The notes under the pieces are model-generated. The model was not told the DNA's origin, searched no databases, and saw only the letters and a list, made by a program, of their open reading frames with translations. DNA of 64,000 nucleotides from Pycnococcus provasolii (taxonomy: Eukaryota; Chlorophyta; Pseudoscourfieldiophyceae; Pseudoscourfieldiales): the NCBI GenBank assembly GCA_049487715.1, contig CP150589.1, forward strand, positions 221,836-285,835. Direction: 5' to 3'. Numbering within the stretch: position 1 is the first letter of the stretch; every line of letters begins with the position of its first letter. The position numbers and the translations under genes were made by a program. Positions 10,601-19,517 of the stretch are shown one piece after another.

Positions 10601-12234
10601 CGAGCTTGCGCGACTTGCAGGAGAGCGCGCGGCGGGACGCGGGTACGCGCGACGACGTGGCGTACCGCCTCGCACGTGCACAGGAGGAGCTCGCCGAAGT
10701 CCGACGCCACGCCGACGAGGAGGCTCGTCGCCATCGTGATCAGCTCGACGAGGCGGCATCTGCTGGCGATGAAGTGCGCGAGGCGAAGCGGCGCGAGCGC
10801 GAGGCTCTCGAGTCGGAATTGCGCGACCTGCAGGAGAGCTCGCGCGCAGAGCGCTCACGTTTCGAGGATGCGCGCGCGCAGCTTGCCTCCAAGGAGGCGG
10901 AGTTGCAGCGCATGAGCGCGAGCGCGAGTGAACTGCAGCGCGACGCGGATGCGATGCGCCACGGCGCGACGACAGAGCGGCAGATTCGCGAGGAGCTCGA
11001 GGCGGAGCTTCGTTCGCTGCAGGAGTCGAGTCGGATGTCACTGCAGGGGCTGGAGGAGCGCCTTGCGCGCGAGGCGGCGGCTCGCGCGGAGCTACAGCAA
11101 GGTCTCGACGACGCGACGGCGCTTACTGCTCGCCGCGAGTCGGCGATGAGAATGGAGGCTGAGGAGGTGGTTCGCGAAATGCAGGAGTCGAGTCGGCGCG
11201 CACGCGAGGAGTACGAGGAGAAGCTCGCGCGCGAGCAGAGCCTGCGAAGCCAGATGGAGCGTGAAAAGTTCAGCCTGGAGCGCGAGTTTCAGGATTCGCA
11301 GCGAACGGGGAGCGCAGAGCAGGCAGCCATGGAAAGCGAGCTGCGCAGGCTGCAGGAGAGCGCGCGCCGCGAGCGCACGGAGTGGGAGGAAAGCGTTGCC
11401 GCTCTGGAGGAGAAGGAGCGCGAGCTCCAGCGTCTTCAGTCGACGATGTCTGCAGGCGACGAAACGAGACGTCAGCTCGAGGCGGAGCTGCGCGAGCTCC
11501 AGATGTCAAATCGCAGCGACGCGAGCGAGCGAGCCCGTCTCGAGGAGGAGCTTCGGCGACTTTCGGAAAGTGCGCGATCGGACGTAAGCCATTATCAGGA
11601 GGAAATGTACAAGCAGGCGGCTATGCGCGATGCGGCGATTGCCGAGGAACGGAATCACATTGCATCGCTCGAGGAACAGCTGCGTCGTCTTCAGGCGACG
11701 GATCGGAGTACGACAGCCGAGCAGGCTGATATCATGGCTCAGAAGGATGCAATCGTTCAGAGCATGCAGCAGCGCATTGCGACGCTCGAACATGAGCTGC
11801 AGGATGCGGAGGATGAACTTGAGAGTCGCGACAGCCAGATGGAGCGTGCGCAGATGATGGCTGATCTCATGGAGAATATGCGAGGGCCGGATCAAGACGG
11901 AGACGGTGCAGGTGGCGGTGGCGCCGGAGGCGGAGGCGGAACCCCGCATCCATTGTTCAGCAAGATTCGCAATGGACGTGTCGACGAGGTGGAAAGCAAT
12001 CTCCGCGATGGCACATTCCCTCAAGATGCGCGCGATCAGTTTGGCAACACGATGCTGATCGTGGCATGCCAGAACAATCGCAAGCGGATTGCAAAAATGG
12101 CATTGCGTTACGGAGTCAATCCCAACGCGACTAATTTGCAGGGCAAGACTGCGCTGCACTATTGCCGCGAGTACGGTTACGATGACTTGGGCGATTACCT
12201 GTTGAGCAAAGGCGCTCATGATATGAGGTACTGA
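7684..12234 (+). CDS. Giant coiled-coil protein with C-terminal ankyrin repeats
   Basis: About 1,516 residues from the ATG at 7684. I chose this start because it gives MGAEQS, a good N-myristoylation motif with Gly2, whereas the frame upstream has only a non-coding-looking extension. Residues 1-330 are Gly/Ala/Ser/Pro-rich low complexity. About 360-540 is a charged region with a short globular part (GVREGLRKLGLWRVITRLGL) and an Asp-rich patch. About 540-1400 is one very long Arg/Glu/Ala coiled coil with recurring ELRDLQESSR-like heptads. A poly-Gly hinge follows, then about 90 residues of ankyrin repeat (DQFGNTMLIVACQNN, NLQGKTALHYCREYGYDDLG, ending LLSKGAHDMRY). The arrangement suggests a membrane-tethered or cytoskeletal/basal-body scaffold. 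That role is an inference, and no specific family name is safe. TGTAA immediately follows the stop (12236-12240). Confidence 0.85.
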   Translation: MGAEQSAEYDATGGGGGAAAGGGGVAAGGGGAAGGVSSSASVSSASAAHSSSSLSSASAKYAPGYSASSGEGGSYGYRHGAPHSLSSAAAVHQQYMPPGGGYYDNNKVTSYKPATNRPSAVRRTQVAPMPMMSDHVRPPGMQHAHGNATTHANPSVQDHDGVDVVKAAMAAAARSGHHRPNSRSGGGTGKENANNVTAAPAASDGDSPPSVERNYTNYVSASSVPLPNSDSTTQFRSSFPHAGLGTSAAGAAATSATNAAAYAAQPLVDASLSSHTFDASGGGAATQLRSSFPHAGLGTSAAATSATTAAAAAPPPPPPPPSSNPSFSAPDAYAAAPAAPLRPSPHVYVAAAAAAPISSNHRHSSTSEDELTWKRAYLEAAEAALDGEMAAVELEVARAAIKQLQVERDHYQEQAEKFCKRLTDHDRGVREGLRKLGLWRVITRLGLHVKLSPPAEHVVMKWLKCARERLASDPKYDGSMRRLLEADHDNDSDDDSDDDGEPGEIRWRERGWTKKARAAKLAGIPLRGRMRRKARGDNSDAESVSTLASSRLEEEKAELEAALNEHVRATSSMKRDKEIEIERWRRHAAGLESDMRELSETSRNSRSEEESRLRDEVKRLQEESAKKEADFRERAARESAARAALDTQFKELSATARDRLEARDEAHRDKLMQEVEALRQLAEDHESQWRSKLESEAAARHSAEAQLRELAETARAGASEQHEVFRAREAQLAAEVARLKSEHESATRELEAKAASEARLRELAEAQALDTARAAASASARAEAEASMRARFESERAALEQAHMQTLARVELEARDAERRLREKLEVEAAAREEAGASKLNAMASEERDELEARLRDMQATVRTAENAREEQVAAERARAAELEKELRFMQESTRGAEDAHSDAMRRYQEVQAEASRLRAETEAERAALDERLTRERERAENLEREVRDLNRTARDAESAAANEQRRREAVESSLRDLQESARRDAGTRDDVAYRLARAQEELAEVRRHADEEARRHRDQLDEAASAGDEVREAKRREREALESELRDLQESSRAERSRFEDARAQLASKEAELQRMSASASELQRDADAMRHGATTERQIREELEAELRSLQESSRMSLQGLEERLAREAAARAELQQGLDDATALTARRESAMRMEAEEVVREMQESSRRAREEYEEKLAREQSLRSQMEREKFSLEREFQDSQRTGSAEQAAMESELRRLQESARRERTEWEESVAALEEKERELQRLQSTMSAGDETRRQLEAELRELQMSNRSDASERARLEEELRRLSESARSDVSHYQEEMYKQAAMRDAAIAEERNHIASLEEQLRRLQATDRSTTAEQADIMAQKDAIVQSMQQRIATLEHELQDAEDELESRDSQMERAQMMADLMENMRGPDQDGDGAGGGGAGGGGGTPHPLFSKIRNGRVDEVESNLRDGTFPQDARDQFGNTMLIVACQNNRKRIAKMALRYGVNPNATNLQGKTALHYCREYGYDDLGDYLLSKGAHDMRY

Positions 12235-12322
12235 ATGTAAGAAAAAAATGTATGAATTGTTTACATGGACTGAGTTGAGGGAAAAGGGGGGTGTTGCACC
12301 TATATATTACTGTACTGCACGG

Positions 12323-15300
12323 TCAATTTGCAAGGTGGCGCCGCCTGTTGACCGCGTCGCGGCGGGCTCCCGCGCCTGCTCCGTCGCCTAATGCAAGCTT
12401 GCCAAGGGCACCATCCGCTGCGGACTTACCATCATCATTGCCATCGCGAAGAAGCGAGAGCAAAGCATCCACACCGCCAGCGGCGACGATCGCGTCGCGG
12501 CGAGATTCCACGCGTGCTCCGTCGCCTGATGCAAGCTCGTCAAGGGCTCGAGCCGCTGTAGACTTACCATCATCGTCTCCGTCGCGAAGAAGCGAGAGCA
12601 AAGCATCCACACCGCCCGCGGCGACGATCGTATCGCGGCGAGCCTCCGCGCCTGCTCCGTCGCCTAATGCAAGCTCGCCAAGGGTACCAGCCGCTTCGGA
12701 CTTACCATCATCATCTCCGTCGCGAAGAAGCGATACCAGAGCATCCACACCGCCCGCGGCGACGATCACGTCGCGGCGAGCCACCGCGCCTGCTCCGTCG
12801 CCTGATGCAAGCTCGTCAAGCGCATAAGCCGCTGCAACTTTACCATCATCATCTCCGTCGCGAAGAAGCGAGCACAAAAAATCCACACCGCCCGCGGCGA
12901 CGATCGCGTCACGGCGAGCCTCCGCGCCTGCTCTGTCGCCGAATGCAAGCTCGCCAAGGGCTCGAGCCGCTGCAGACTTCCCACCATCATATGAGCCGTC
13001 GCGAAGAAGCGATACCAGAGCATCCACGCCATCCGCAGCGACGATCGCGTCGCGGCGAGCCACCGCGCCTGCTCCGTCGCCTGATGCAAGCTCGTCAAGC
13101 GCATAAGCCGCTGCAACTTTACCATCATCATCTCCGTCGCGAAGAAGCGAGAGCAAAGCATCCACACCGCCCGCGGCGACGATCGCGTCACGGCGAGCCT
13201 CCGCGCCTGCTCCGTCGCCTGATGCAAGCTCGCCAAGGGCTCGAGCCGCTTCATCATATGAGCCATCGCGAAGAAGCGACACCAGAGCATCCACACCGCC
13301 CGCGGCGACAATTGCGTCGCGGCGAGATTCCGCGCCTGCTCCGTCGCCTGATGCGAGGTACCAAAGGGCTCGAGCCGCTGCGGACTTATCATCATCATCA
13401 TCTCCGTCGCGAAGAAGCGAGAGCAAAGCATCCACACCGCCCGCGGCGACGATCGCGTCGCGGCGAGATTCCGCACCTGCATCGTCGCCTAATGCGAGGT
13501 AGCCAAGGGCTGGAGCCGCTGCAGACTTCCCACCATCATCTCCGTCGCGAAGAAGCGATACGAGAACATCCACGCCGCCCGCGGCGACGATGGCGTCGCG
13601 GCGAGCCTCCGCGCGTGCTCCGTCGCCGCCTGATGCGAGGTAGCAAAGGGCTCGAGCCGCTGCAGACTTCCCACCATCATATGCGCCGTCTTCAACGCCA
13701 TCACGAAGTAGCGATACTAGAGCATCCACGCCGCCCGCGGCGACGAACGCGTCGCATCGAGCCTCCGCGCCTGCTCTGTCGCCGAATGCAAGCTCGCCAA
13801 GGGCTCGAGCCGCTGCAGACTTCCCACCATCATCTCCGTCGCGAAGTAGCGATACGAGAGCATCCACGCCGCCCGCGGCGACGAACGCGTCGCGTCGAGC
13901 CTCCGCGCCTGCTCTGTCGCCGAATGCAAGCTCGCCAAGGGCTCGAGCCGCTGCGTTCTTACCATCATCATTGCCATCGCGAAGAAGCGATACCAGAGCA
14001 TCCACACCGCCCGCGGCGACGATGGCGTCGCGGCGAGCCTCCGCGCGTGCTCCGTCGCCGCCTGATGCGAGGTAGCAAAGGGCTCGAGCCGCTGCAGACT
14101 TCCCACCATCATATGAGCCGTCTTCAACGCCATCACGAAGTAGCGATACTAGAGCATCCACGCCGCCCGCGGCGACGAACGCGTCGCATCGAGCCTCCGC
14201 GCCTGCTCTGTCGCCGAATGCAAGCTCGCCAAGGGCTCGAGCCGCTGCAGACTTCCCACCATCATCTCCGTCGCGAAGAAGCGATACGAGAACATCCACG
14301 CCGCCCGCGGCGACGATCGCGTCGCGTCGAGCCTCCGCGCCTGCTCTGTCGCCGAATGCAAGCTCGCCAAGGGCTCGAGCCGCTGCGGACTTATCATAAT
14401 CATCCCCGTCGCGAAGAAGCGATACCAGAGCATCCACACCGCCAGCGGCGACGATCGCGTCGCGGCGAGCATCCGCGCGTGCTCCGTCGCCGAATGCAAG
14501 GTTGTCAAGCGCATGAGCCGCTACGTGCGTACCATCATCATCATCTGTGCCGTCGCGAAGAAGCGAGAGCAAAGCATCCACACCGCCCGAGGCGACGATC
14601 GCGTCGCGTCGAGATTCCACGCGTGCTCCGTCGCCTGATGCAAGCTTGTCAAGCGCATGAGCCGCTTGGAACTTACCATCATCGTCTCCGTCGCGAAGAA
14701 GCGATACCAGAGCACCCACGCCATCCGCAGCGACGATCGTATCGCGGCGAGCTTCAATGCCTGCTCCGTCGCCTGATGCAAGCTCGTCAAGCGCATAAGC
14801 CGCTGCAACTTTACCATCATCATCTCCGTCGAGAAAAAGCGAGAGCAAAGCATCCACACCGCCCGCGGCGACGATCGCGTCACGGCGAGCCTCCGCGCCT
14901 GCTCCGTCGCCTGATGCAAGCTCGCCAAGGGCTCGAGCCGCTTCATCATATGGGCCATCGCGAAGAAGCGACACCAGAGCATCCACACCGCCCGCGGCGA
15001 CGATCGTATCGCGGCGAGCTTCAATGCCTGCTCCGTCGCCTGATGCAAGCTCGTCAAGCGCATAAGCCGCTGCAACTTTACAATCATCATCTCCGTCGCG
15101 AAGAAGCGAGAGCAAAGCATCCACACCGCCCGCGGCGACGATCGCGTCACGGCAAGCCTCCGCGCCTGCTCCGTCGCCTGATGCAAGCTCGCCAAGGGCT
15201 CGAGCCGCTTCATCATATGAGCCATCGCGAAGAAGCGACACCAGAGCATCCACACCGCCCGCGGCGACAATTGCGTCGCGGCGAGATTCTGCGCCTGCTC

Positions 15301-16441
15301 CGTCGCCTGATGCGAGGTACCAAAGGGCTCGAGCCGCTGCGGACATATCATCATCATCATCTCCGTCGCGAAGAAGCGAGAGCAAAGCATCCACACCGCC
15401 CGCGGCGACGATGGCGTCGCGGCGAGCCTCCGCGCGTGCTCCGTCGCCGCCTGATGCGAGGTAGCAAAGGGCTCGAGCCGCTGCAGACTTCCCACCATCA
15501 TATGAGCCGTCTTCAACGCCATCACGAAGTAGCGATACTAGAGCATCCACGCCGCCCGCGGCTACGATCGCATCGCGAGTATCTACGTTTGTCGCAACAT
15601 GCACGAGTGTTCGAACTGCTGCGCACTTACCTCGGATATCTCCGTCTCGTAACAAGCTCACGAGAGCATCCACGCCGCCCTCGGCGACGATCGCATGAGA
15701 GTACCCGAGCACAGCTAGCCTTTCCGCCGCTTGTGCACGCCGTGTCGCATCCTCCTCCTGCGTGCCAACTTGTTCCGTCAACGCGGCCACTAGCGTACGC
15801 ACGCCCGTTGTTTCGTGAAACGGCCCTCTTATGCGTCGCTTCTCAGCAAGCTCCGCTACCCGATCCGCCATCATTTTCGGATATATGCGCTCGAGCATTT
15901 CGCGCATGGTAAAGTTTATGCTTGGCACGTCGGTCATCTCAGCTTTGCATAGCGGGCACTTTCTCCTGGCGTGCACCACGACAAGCCAGCACTCGCGGCA
16001 CAGCGTGTGCCCACACGGCGCCGTGCCTGGCTCCGCGAGGAAGTGTCGGCATACGTCGCACTCATTAATGTCACCCAAGGAGCGCAAAAAAAGGGTGTGA
16101 ATGTTTCGCTCAGAAGGGGACGCTGGGTCATCATCATCGTGCGGTGCTTCATCATCGCGTGCCTCCTCCGCGTTACCTACTGTCGTGCGCGTGCGCTTCC
16201 CATTTTTACCCGCTACACGTTCGTTTCGCTCGGAAGGGGACGCTGGGTCATCGTCATCGTGCACTGCTTCATCATCGCGTGCCTCCTCCGCGTTACCTAC
16301 TGTCGTGCGCGTGCGCTTCCCATTTTTACCCGCTACACGTTCGTTTCGCTCGGAAGGGGACGCTGGGTCATCGTCATCGTGCACTGCTTCATCATCGCGT
16401 GCCTCCTCCGCGTTACCTACTGTCGTGCGCGCGCGCTTCAT
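12323..16441 (-). CDS. RING-finger protein with 24 ARM-like repeats, putative E3 ubiquitin ligase
   Basis: 1,372 residues from the ATG at 16439-16441. Residues 1-120 are three copies of a 40-residue acidic/basic repeat (KRTRTTVGNAEEARDDEA...). A C3HC4 RING follows, with zinc ligands C128, C131, C143, H145, C148, C151, C162 and C165. Residues about 249-1365 are 24 tandem armadillo-like repeats built on AIVAAGGVDALVSLLRDG, followed by a partial repeat and the stop. RING/U-box plus ARM is the architecture of plant PUB-type E3 ligases, so substrate binding by the ARM solenoid and ubiquitin transfer by the RING are the likely roles. The repeats are unusually alike, also at DNA level, implying recent expansion. 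Assembly collapse or expansion here is possible. The gene is convergent with the coiled-coil gene, with 88 bp between stops. Confidence 0.85.
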   Translation of the reverse strand: MKRARTTVGNAEEARDDEAVHDDDDPASPSERNERVAGKNGKRTRTTVGNAEEARDDEAVHDDDDPASPSERNERVAGKNGKRTRTTVGNAEEARDDEAPHDDDDPASPSERNIHTLFLRSLGDINECDVCRHFLAEPGTAPCGHTLCRECWLVVVHARRKCPLCKAEMTDVPSINFTMREMLERIYPKMMADRVAELAEKRRIRGPFHETTGVRTLVAALTEQVGTQEEDATRRAQAAERLAVLGYSHAIVAEGGVDALVSLLRDGDIRGKCAAVRTLVHVATNVDTRDAIVAAGGVDALVSLLRDGVEDGSYDGGKSAAARALCYLASGGDGARAEARRDAIVAAGGVDALLSLLRDGDDDDDMSAAARALWYLASGDGAGAESRRDAIVAAGGVDALVSLLRDGSYDEAARALGELASGDGAGAEACRDAIVAAGGVDALLSLLRDGDDDCKVAAAYALDELASGDGAGIEARRDTIVAAGGVDALVSLLRDGPYDEAARALGELASGDGAGAEARRDAIVAAGGVDALLSLFLDGDDDGKVAAAYALDELASGDGAGIEARRDTIVAADGVGALVSLLRDGDDDGKFQAAHALDKLASGDGARVESRRDAIVASGGVDALLSLLRDGTDDDDGTHVAAHALDNLAFGDGARADARRDAIVAAGGVDALVSLLRDGDDYDKSAAARALGELAFGDRAGAEARRDAIVAAGGVDVLVSLLRDGDDGGKSAAARALGELAFGDRAGAEARCDAFVAAGGVDALVSLLRDGVEDGSYDGGKSAAARALCYLASGGDGARAEARRDAIVAAGGVDALVSLLRDGNDDGKNAAARALGELAFGDRAGAEARRDAFVAAGGVDALVSLLRDGDDGGKSAAARALGELAFGDRAGAEARCDAFVAAGGVDALVSLLRDGVEDGAYDGGKSAAARALCYLASGGDGARAEARRDAIVAAGGVDVLVSLLRDGDDGGKSAAAPALGYLALGDDAGAESRRDAIVAAGGVDALLSLLRDGDDDDDKSAAARALWYLASGDGAGAESRRDAIVAAGGVDALVSLLRDGSYDEAARALGELASGDGAGAEARRDAIVAAGGVDALLSLLRDGDDDGKVAAAYALDELASGDGAGAVARRDAIVAADGVDALVSLLRDGSYDGGKSAAARALGELAFGDRAGAEARRDAIVAAGGVDFLCSLLRDGDDDGKVAAAYALDELASGDGAGAVARRDVIVAAGGVDALVSLLRDGDDDGKSEAAGTLGELALGDGAGAEARRDTIVAAGGVDALLSLLRDGDDDGKSTAARALDELASGDGARVESRRDAIVAAGGVDALLSLLRDGNDDGKSAADGALGKLALGDGAGAGARRDAVNRRRHLAN
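12356..15697 (-). repeat. ARM-repeat minisatellite array inside the RING-ARM gene
   Basis: Twenty-four units of roughly 126-156 bp, all multiples of three. Higher-order copies are visible. The variant with SYDGGKSAAARALCYL occurs at repeats 2, 12 and 15. The trio ALWYL / SYDEAARAL / VAAAYALDEL occurs at repeats 3-5 and again at 17-19. This pattern fits unequal exchange of blocks of several repeats. Confidence 0.85.
16095..16441 (-). repeat. 120-bp in-frame repeat x3 encoding the N-terminus of the RING-ARM protein
   Basis: Successive sequence blocks 120 bp apart (for example 16201 onward and 16321 onward) are essentially identical. They encode three 40-residue units, each ending in SPSERN and its variants. 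The third copy runs into the RING domain. Confidence 0.9.
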
Positions 16442-16584
16442 GATGATGAGTATTGGGGAGGCGCTGCGGAATTCCAAAAACGAAAAAACGTTCGGGACCC
16501 ACAGAGATGATTCGTTCTACGGCGGATCCCCTTCGACGCAATTTTTTTTTTTTTTTCTTATATTTCTGTCGTTAGAAGTAGTGT

Positions 16585-17232
16585 TTACATGTGTTTTTTT
16601 CTCAGCTCCTTTTGCACTTTACTTGTCTTGGAGGATTTCCCAGAGTCGCGAAGAACGTCAACGAGCTGCCACTTGCCGCACGCGTCGTCCATGAGCGCAT
16701 CACCCCACGTCGACGCAGCTCCACCCGGCAAGCGCAGGATAGCTGCCGCACCCGTCTTGAGCTGAACGTCCGAGACGCGCGTCAACTCCGACGTAGCCTG
16801 CTCGAATCCGAAGTTGTGGCCGATAATAACGACGCACTTCGCCTCCGCCGCCTCGGGTATGTGCGTGAGTGCGTCTGCGATGGCTCGTCTCGTTGTTGTG
16901 CCGAGCTGTTCGTGTGCCCCGTGCACGTCGTCGTAGATCCTGTCGTCGAACCTGACGGTGGCGTCGAGCAAGTCCGGCCATTTCCACCGTACGATGGCGA
17001 GCGTTTCTCTCGCTCTTGCGGCTGTCGAGCACACGACGAGGCTTGGAGTATGCTTTAGGTTCTGTGCGAGTTTCTTTCCCGTTCCCGCCGCTGAGCGTAC
17101 ACCCCTCGGCGCGAGCGCGCGGTGTTCGTCTTGGAGCGACTCGTCGTCCCACGCGGACTTGGCGTGTCTGAGGAGGATGAGCGTTCTCACCGCCGTTTGT
17201 GCAGATTGAGCAGAGATGTGAGGCTGTTGCAT
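16585..17232 (-). CDS. SixA-type histidine phosphatase family protein
   Basis: A branch-2-like member of the histidine phosphatase (phosphoglycerate mutase-like) superfamily. The core begins with TLILLRHAKSAWDD, the RHG-type catalytic motif whose His is phosphorylated. It continues with SLQDEHRALAPRG, STAARARETL and the second catalytic His in VVIIGHNFGFEQ. SixA dephosphorylates phosphohistidine in bacteria, but the eukaryotic/algal substrate is unknown. The first in-frame ATG is at 17230-17232 and gives 215 residues. The same frame is open to 17535 but begins only with GTG. It encodes an Arg-rich stretch and a GGVGGVGG run made by a 9-bp ACCACCCAC-type simple repeat (about 17345-17410), so an upstream exon or a longer targeting peptide is possible. 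The gene ends ATGTAA, where the stop lies inside a TGTAA signal. Confidence 0.8.
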   Translation of the reverse strand: MQQPHISAQSAQTAVRTLILLRHAKSAWDDESLQDEHRALAPRGVRSAAGTGKKLAQNLKHTPSLVVCSTAARARETLAIVRWKWPDLLDATVRFDDRIYDDVHGAHEQLGTTTRRAIADALTHIPEAAEAKCVVIIGHNFGFEQATSELTRVSDVQLKTGAAAILRLPGGAASTWGDALMDDACGKWQLVDVLRDSGKSSKTSKVQKELRKKHM

Positions 17233-18022
17233 GCTGATGGAATCAACGTCGTTTTCCGCAACGGGCGGAGAAGCGGTGTGATCCTCTGGTGGAGGTGGAG
17301 GTGGAGACGCCGATGCATCCACCTCACCACCCGAATCCGAGGCGTGCGGACCCACACCAACCACACCACCCACACCACCCACACCACCCACACCACCCAC
17401 ACCACCACCTGATGATGATGATGCTGATGACGCACCATCATCATTCCCACCACCCACACCACCCACAAGACGAACAACAAGACGACGACTTCTTCTTCGA
17501 GTAAAAGTACCACCACTAAGAGTACTAACTACCACAACGCAAAGGCAAGACCAGATGCAGATCGAAAGCGAGAGAAAGAACCGGAAGGGGATGGGAGGAG
17601 GAGTGACCCCTGAGACATGACAAAGAGGACGGCGCCGACATCATCATGAATGGGCTGATGATGAAGTGCCCAAAACCGATTAGTACGTTCTGCGTGCTTC
17701 TGCCGCGTGCGTGCGGTGAAAGAAAAAGAATGAAGCGCGGATAAAAAAGGGCGGTTGGTTGGGGATCCTCATCTTGAACCAATTGTTTACAACAGGGGAG
17801 GGATTCGCACTTATTAGGGGTTAGGAGTAGGGCTACGATAGGGTTACATCATAGGGGATACATGGCTCGTTCTTAGACTACCTTAGCCCTCATCTTGACC
17901 CAATCAATTCCTGTAATAATTAAAATTCATTGGGGGAGAACTTGTTGGCATTTAGTTAGGGGTTAGTAGGAGTAGGGTTTTATTACATGGCTCTGTCCTT
18001 ACCTTTTGAGCCCCCCCTAACC
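17233..18022. other. Gap with simple repeat and degenerate TTAGGGG motifs
   Basis: Bases 17340-17412 are an (ACC/CACCCA)n minisatellite lying in the open N-terminal extension of the phosphatase frame. Bases about 17812-17850 and 17955-18030 hold TTAGGGGTTAG-type degenerate telomere-like motifs. No separate gene is recognised. Confidence 0.45.
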
Positions 18023-19010
18023 TTAGGACCCTAACAGTTTCACCTGCCTGATGTGCGTGTCACGCCCGTTCTGGTGGTTGCTCACAATCGCGAGCTGCAC
18101 GCAGAACGTACGTAAACAACAGCTCTCGTCCGCCAAACGACGCTCGGCGGCTTGCAGTGGCGATGCACGTCGCGTCATTACGTTCGTTCGTTCCTCAAAC
18201 GCTGTTGTGCGCCCTGTTTTCAAGCCTTTGCGTTTTGTTGTCTTCCACCGGCTTTGCCAAGGTTCCAAGAGCAAGCCGGGTTCAGGTGGGCCGTTCCGTT
18301 CGGGGTGCGGATATGTCGTTGTCTGTGGTATCCATGCTCATCGCCGTCGCCTCCGTGGTCGTCGTCGTGGACGTCGTGGTTGTCGTCGTGGCTCCGGCGC
18401 TCGTCGGCGCGTCTCCCTGCGCCGGCGCCGTCGTCGTCGTCGGCGCCGCCGCCGCCGCCGCCGACGGCTGTTCCTGCTGTTGTTGTGGCGCTTCCACCGC
18501 CACCGCTTTGAGTGGTATGACCACCCATCCGCTCGGTTCGTACAGGTCGACGACTCTGATTTCGCGCAGGTTGTTCGCGTCCGTTCCTGCGCGCACGACG
18601 ACCCTTGACGGCGTGTACGACTCGTCGTGTTTGTAGTCTGTGTATATGTGCACTTCTCCCAGCGCGAGTTTGTGCGGGAACGTGACGTCGATGAGGTGCG
18701 GCTGGCTTCCGTCCGATTGCCAGTATGTGTCGAGGTTGTTGTCTCTCAGCAGATCGACGCCGTTTCCCGTCTTGGCGGACGTCACTGCCCAGCTCGCGAG
18801 GCTTCCGACTTCTCTTAGCTTAGGCACTGCAGGTGGCGCCCCTCGGGTGCACGTGTGAATTGTCCCAAAGTGCGTTCCGCCGTGTTCGTGGTCACGTGAT
18901 AATGTCGTGAGTGCGTCCATGTGACTTGCGTACGCCGTAGGAGAGAGCGCCGGGATATGAAGTGGCGAGACGTCTCCAGTTCCCCGACGTTTCTGTGGGG
19001 CCATGTACAT
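18023..19010 (-). CDS. APC10: Anaphase-promoting complex subunit 10 (DOC domain), probably spliced
   Basis: A subunit of the APC/C ubiquitin ligase that helps recognise D-box substrates. The DOC jelly-roll is clear: [44 protein letters not shown], then [18 protein letters not shown] and [10 protein letters not shown]. The invariant ending, [25 protein letters not shown] (shown here only as landmark motifs at 18026-18110), is in a different frame. A GT-AG intron of about 379 nt (18125-18503, or a donor 6 nt later) would join PLKA to SCCLRTF in phase, and would remove the Gln/Ala/Thr-rich tract and a TGA at 18282. The N-terminus is uncertain. ATGs occur at 19010 and 19004, and the frame is open to an ATG at 19265 through an unlikely (VR)n stretch. 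Confidence 0.85.
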
Positions 19011-19265
19011 GTGTCGGGGGCATGGGGGCACCCGCACCCGCACCCGCACCCGCACCACCCGCACCCGCACCACCCGCACCCGCAGGAGGAATGCGAACAG
19101 GTGGAGGTTCAGCCACTGCTGCAGCCACTGCACCTGCACCTGCACCTGCAGGAGGAGTGACGACGCCTTGTTCCATTTCCATATGTGCTGCTGAAATGAA
19201 ATCCCAGAAAGATTTGAAATGGAGATGGAAAATATGCGCCAAGATGATTGACCAACGATCCGCAT

Positions 19266-19517
19266 ATGGACAACGAGGTATCCCCATCCTGTACTATCGT
19301 AGAGGGTTAGGTTAGGGGTTGGTTTAGGGGGTTGGTTAGGGGTTTAGTTAGGGGTTTGGTTTAGGGGTTTGGTTAGGGGTTTGGGGTTTGGGGTTATGGA
19401 ACTGTGCTAGACTGATTGGCACCCCTCTGCCCTCCCCCTCCCCCCTCTGTGGATTTCGATTTTTGTCATTTTCAGTTTCAGTTTCCACCACACAAAACAA
19501 AACCTCCGCCGATTCGG
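19266..19517. promoter_or_regulatory. Degenerate TTAGGGG repeats 5' of the methyltransferase gene
   Basis: Between the divergent APC10 and methyltransferase genes. Bases about 19303-19397 are about ten imperfect GGTTTAGGGGTT units, the telomeric motif with extra G or T, in the sense strand of the downstream gene. Their regulatory role is inferred from position only. Confidence 0.45.

Noticed and set aside
12667-15912. 1,081-codon open frame on the + strand across the ARM-repeat array
   Set aside because: It is a shadow. The repeat units are multiples of three and lack stops in this antisense frame, so it stays open, but the product is His/Arg/Pro monotony. The minus strand encodes a proper RING-ARM protein.
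19011-19265. N-terminal extension of APC10 through a (VR)n stretch
   Set aside because: It is generated by a CACCCG simple repeat and lacks conservation-like features. A different frame there gives Gly/Ala-rich sequence, so coding status is unresolved.
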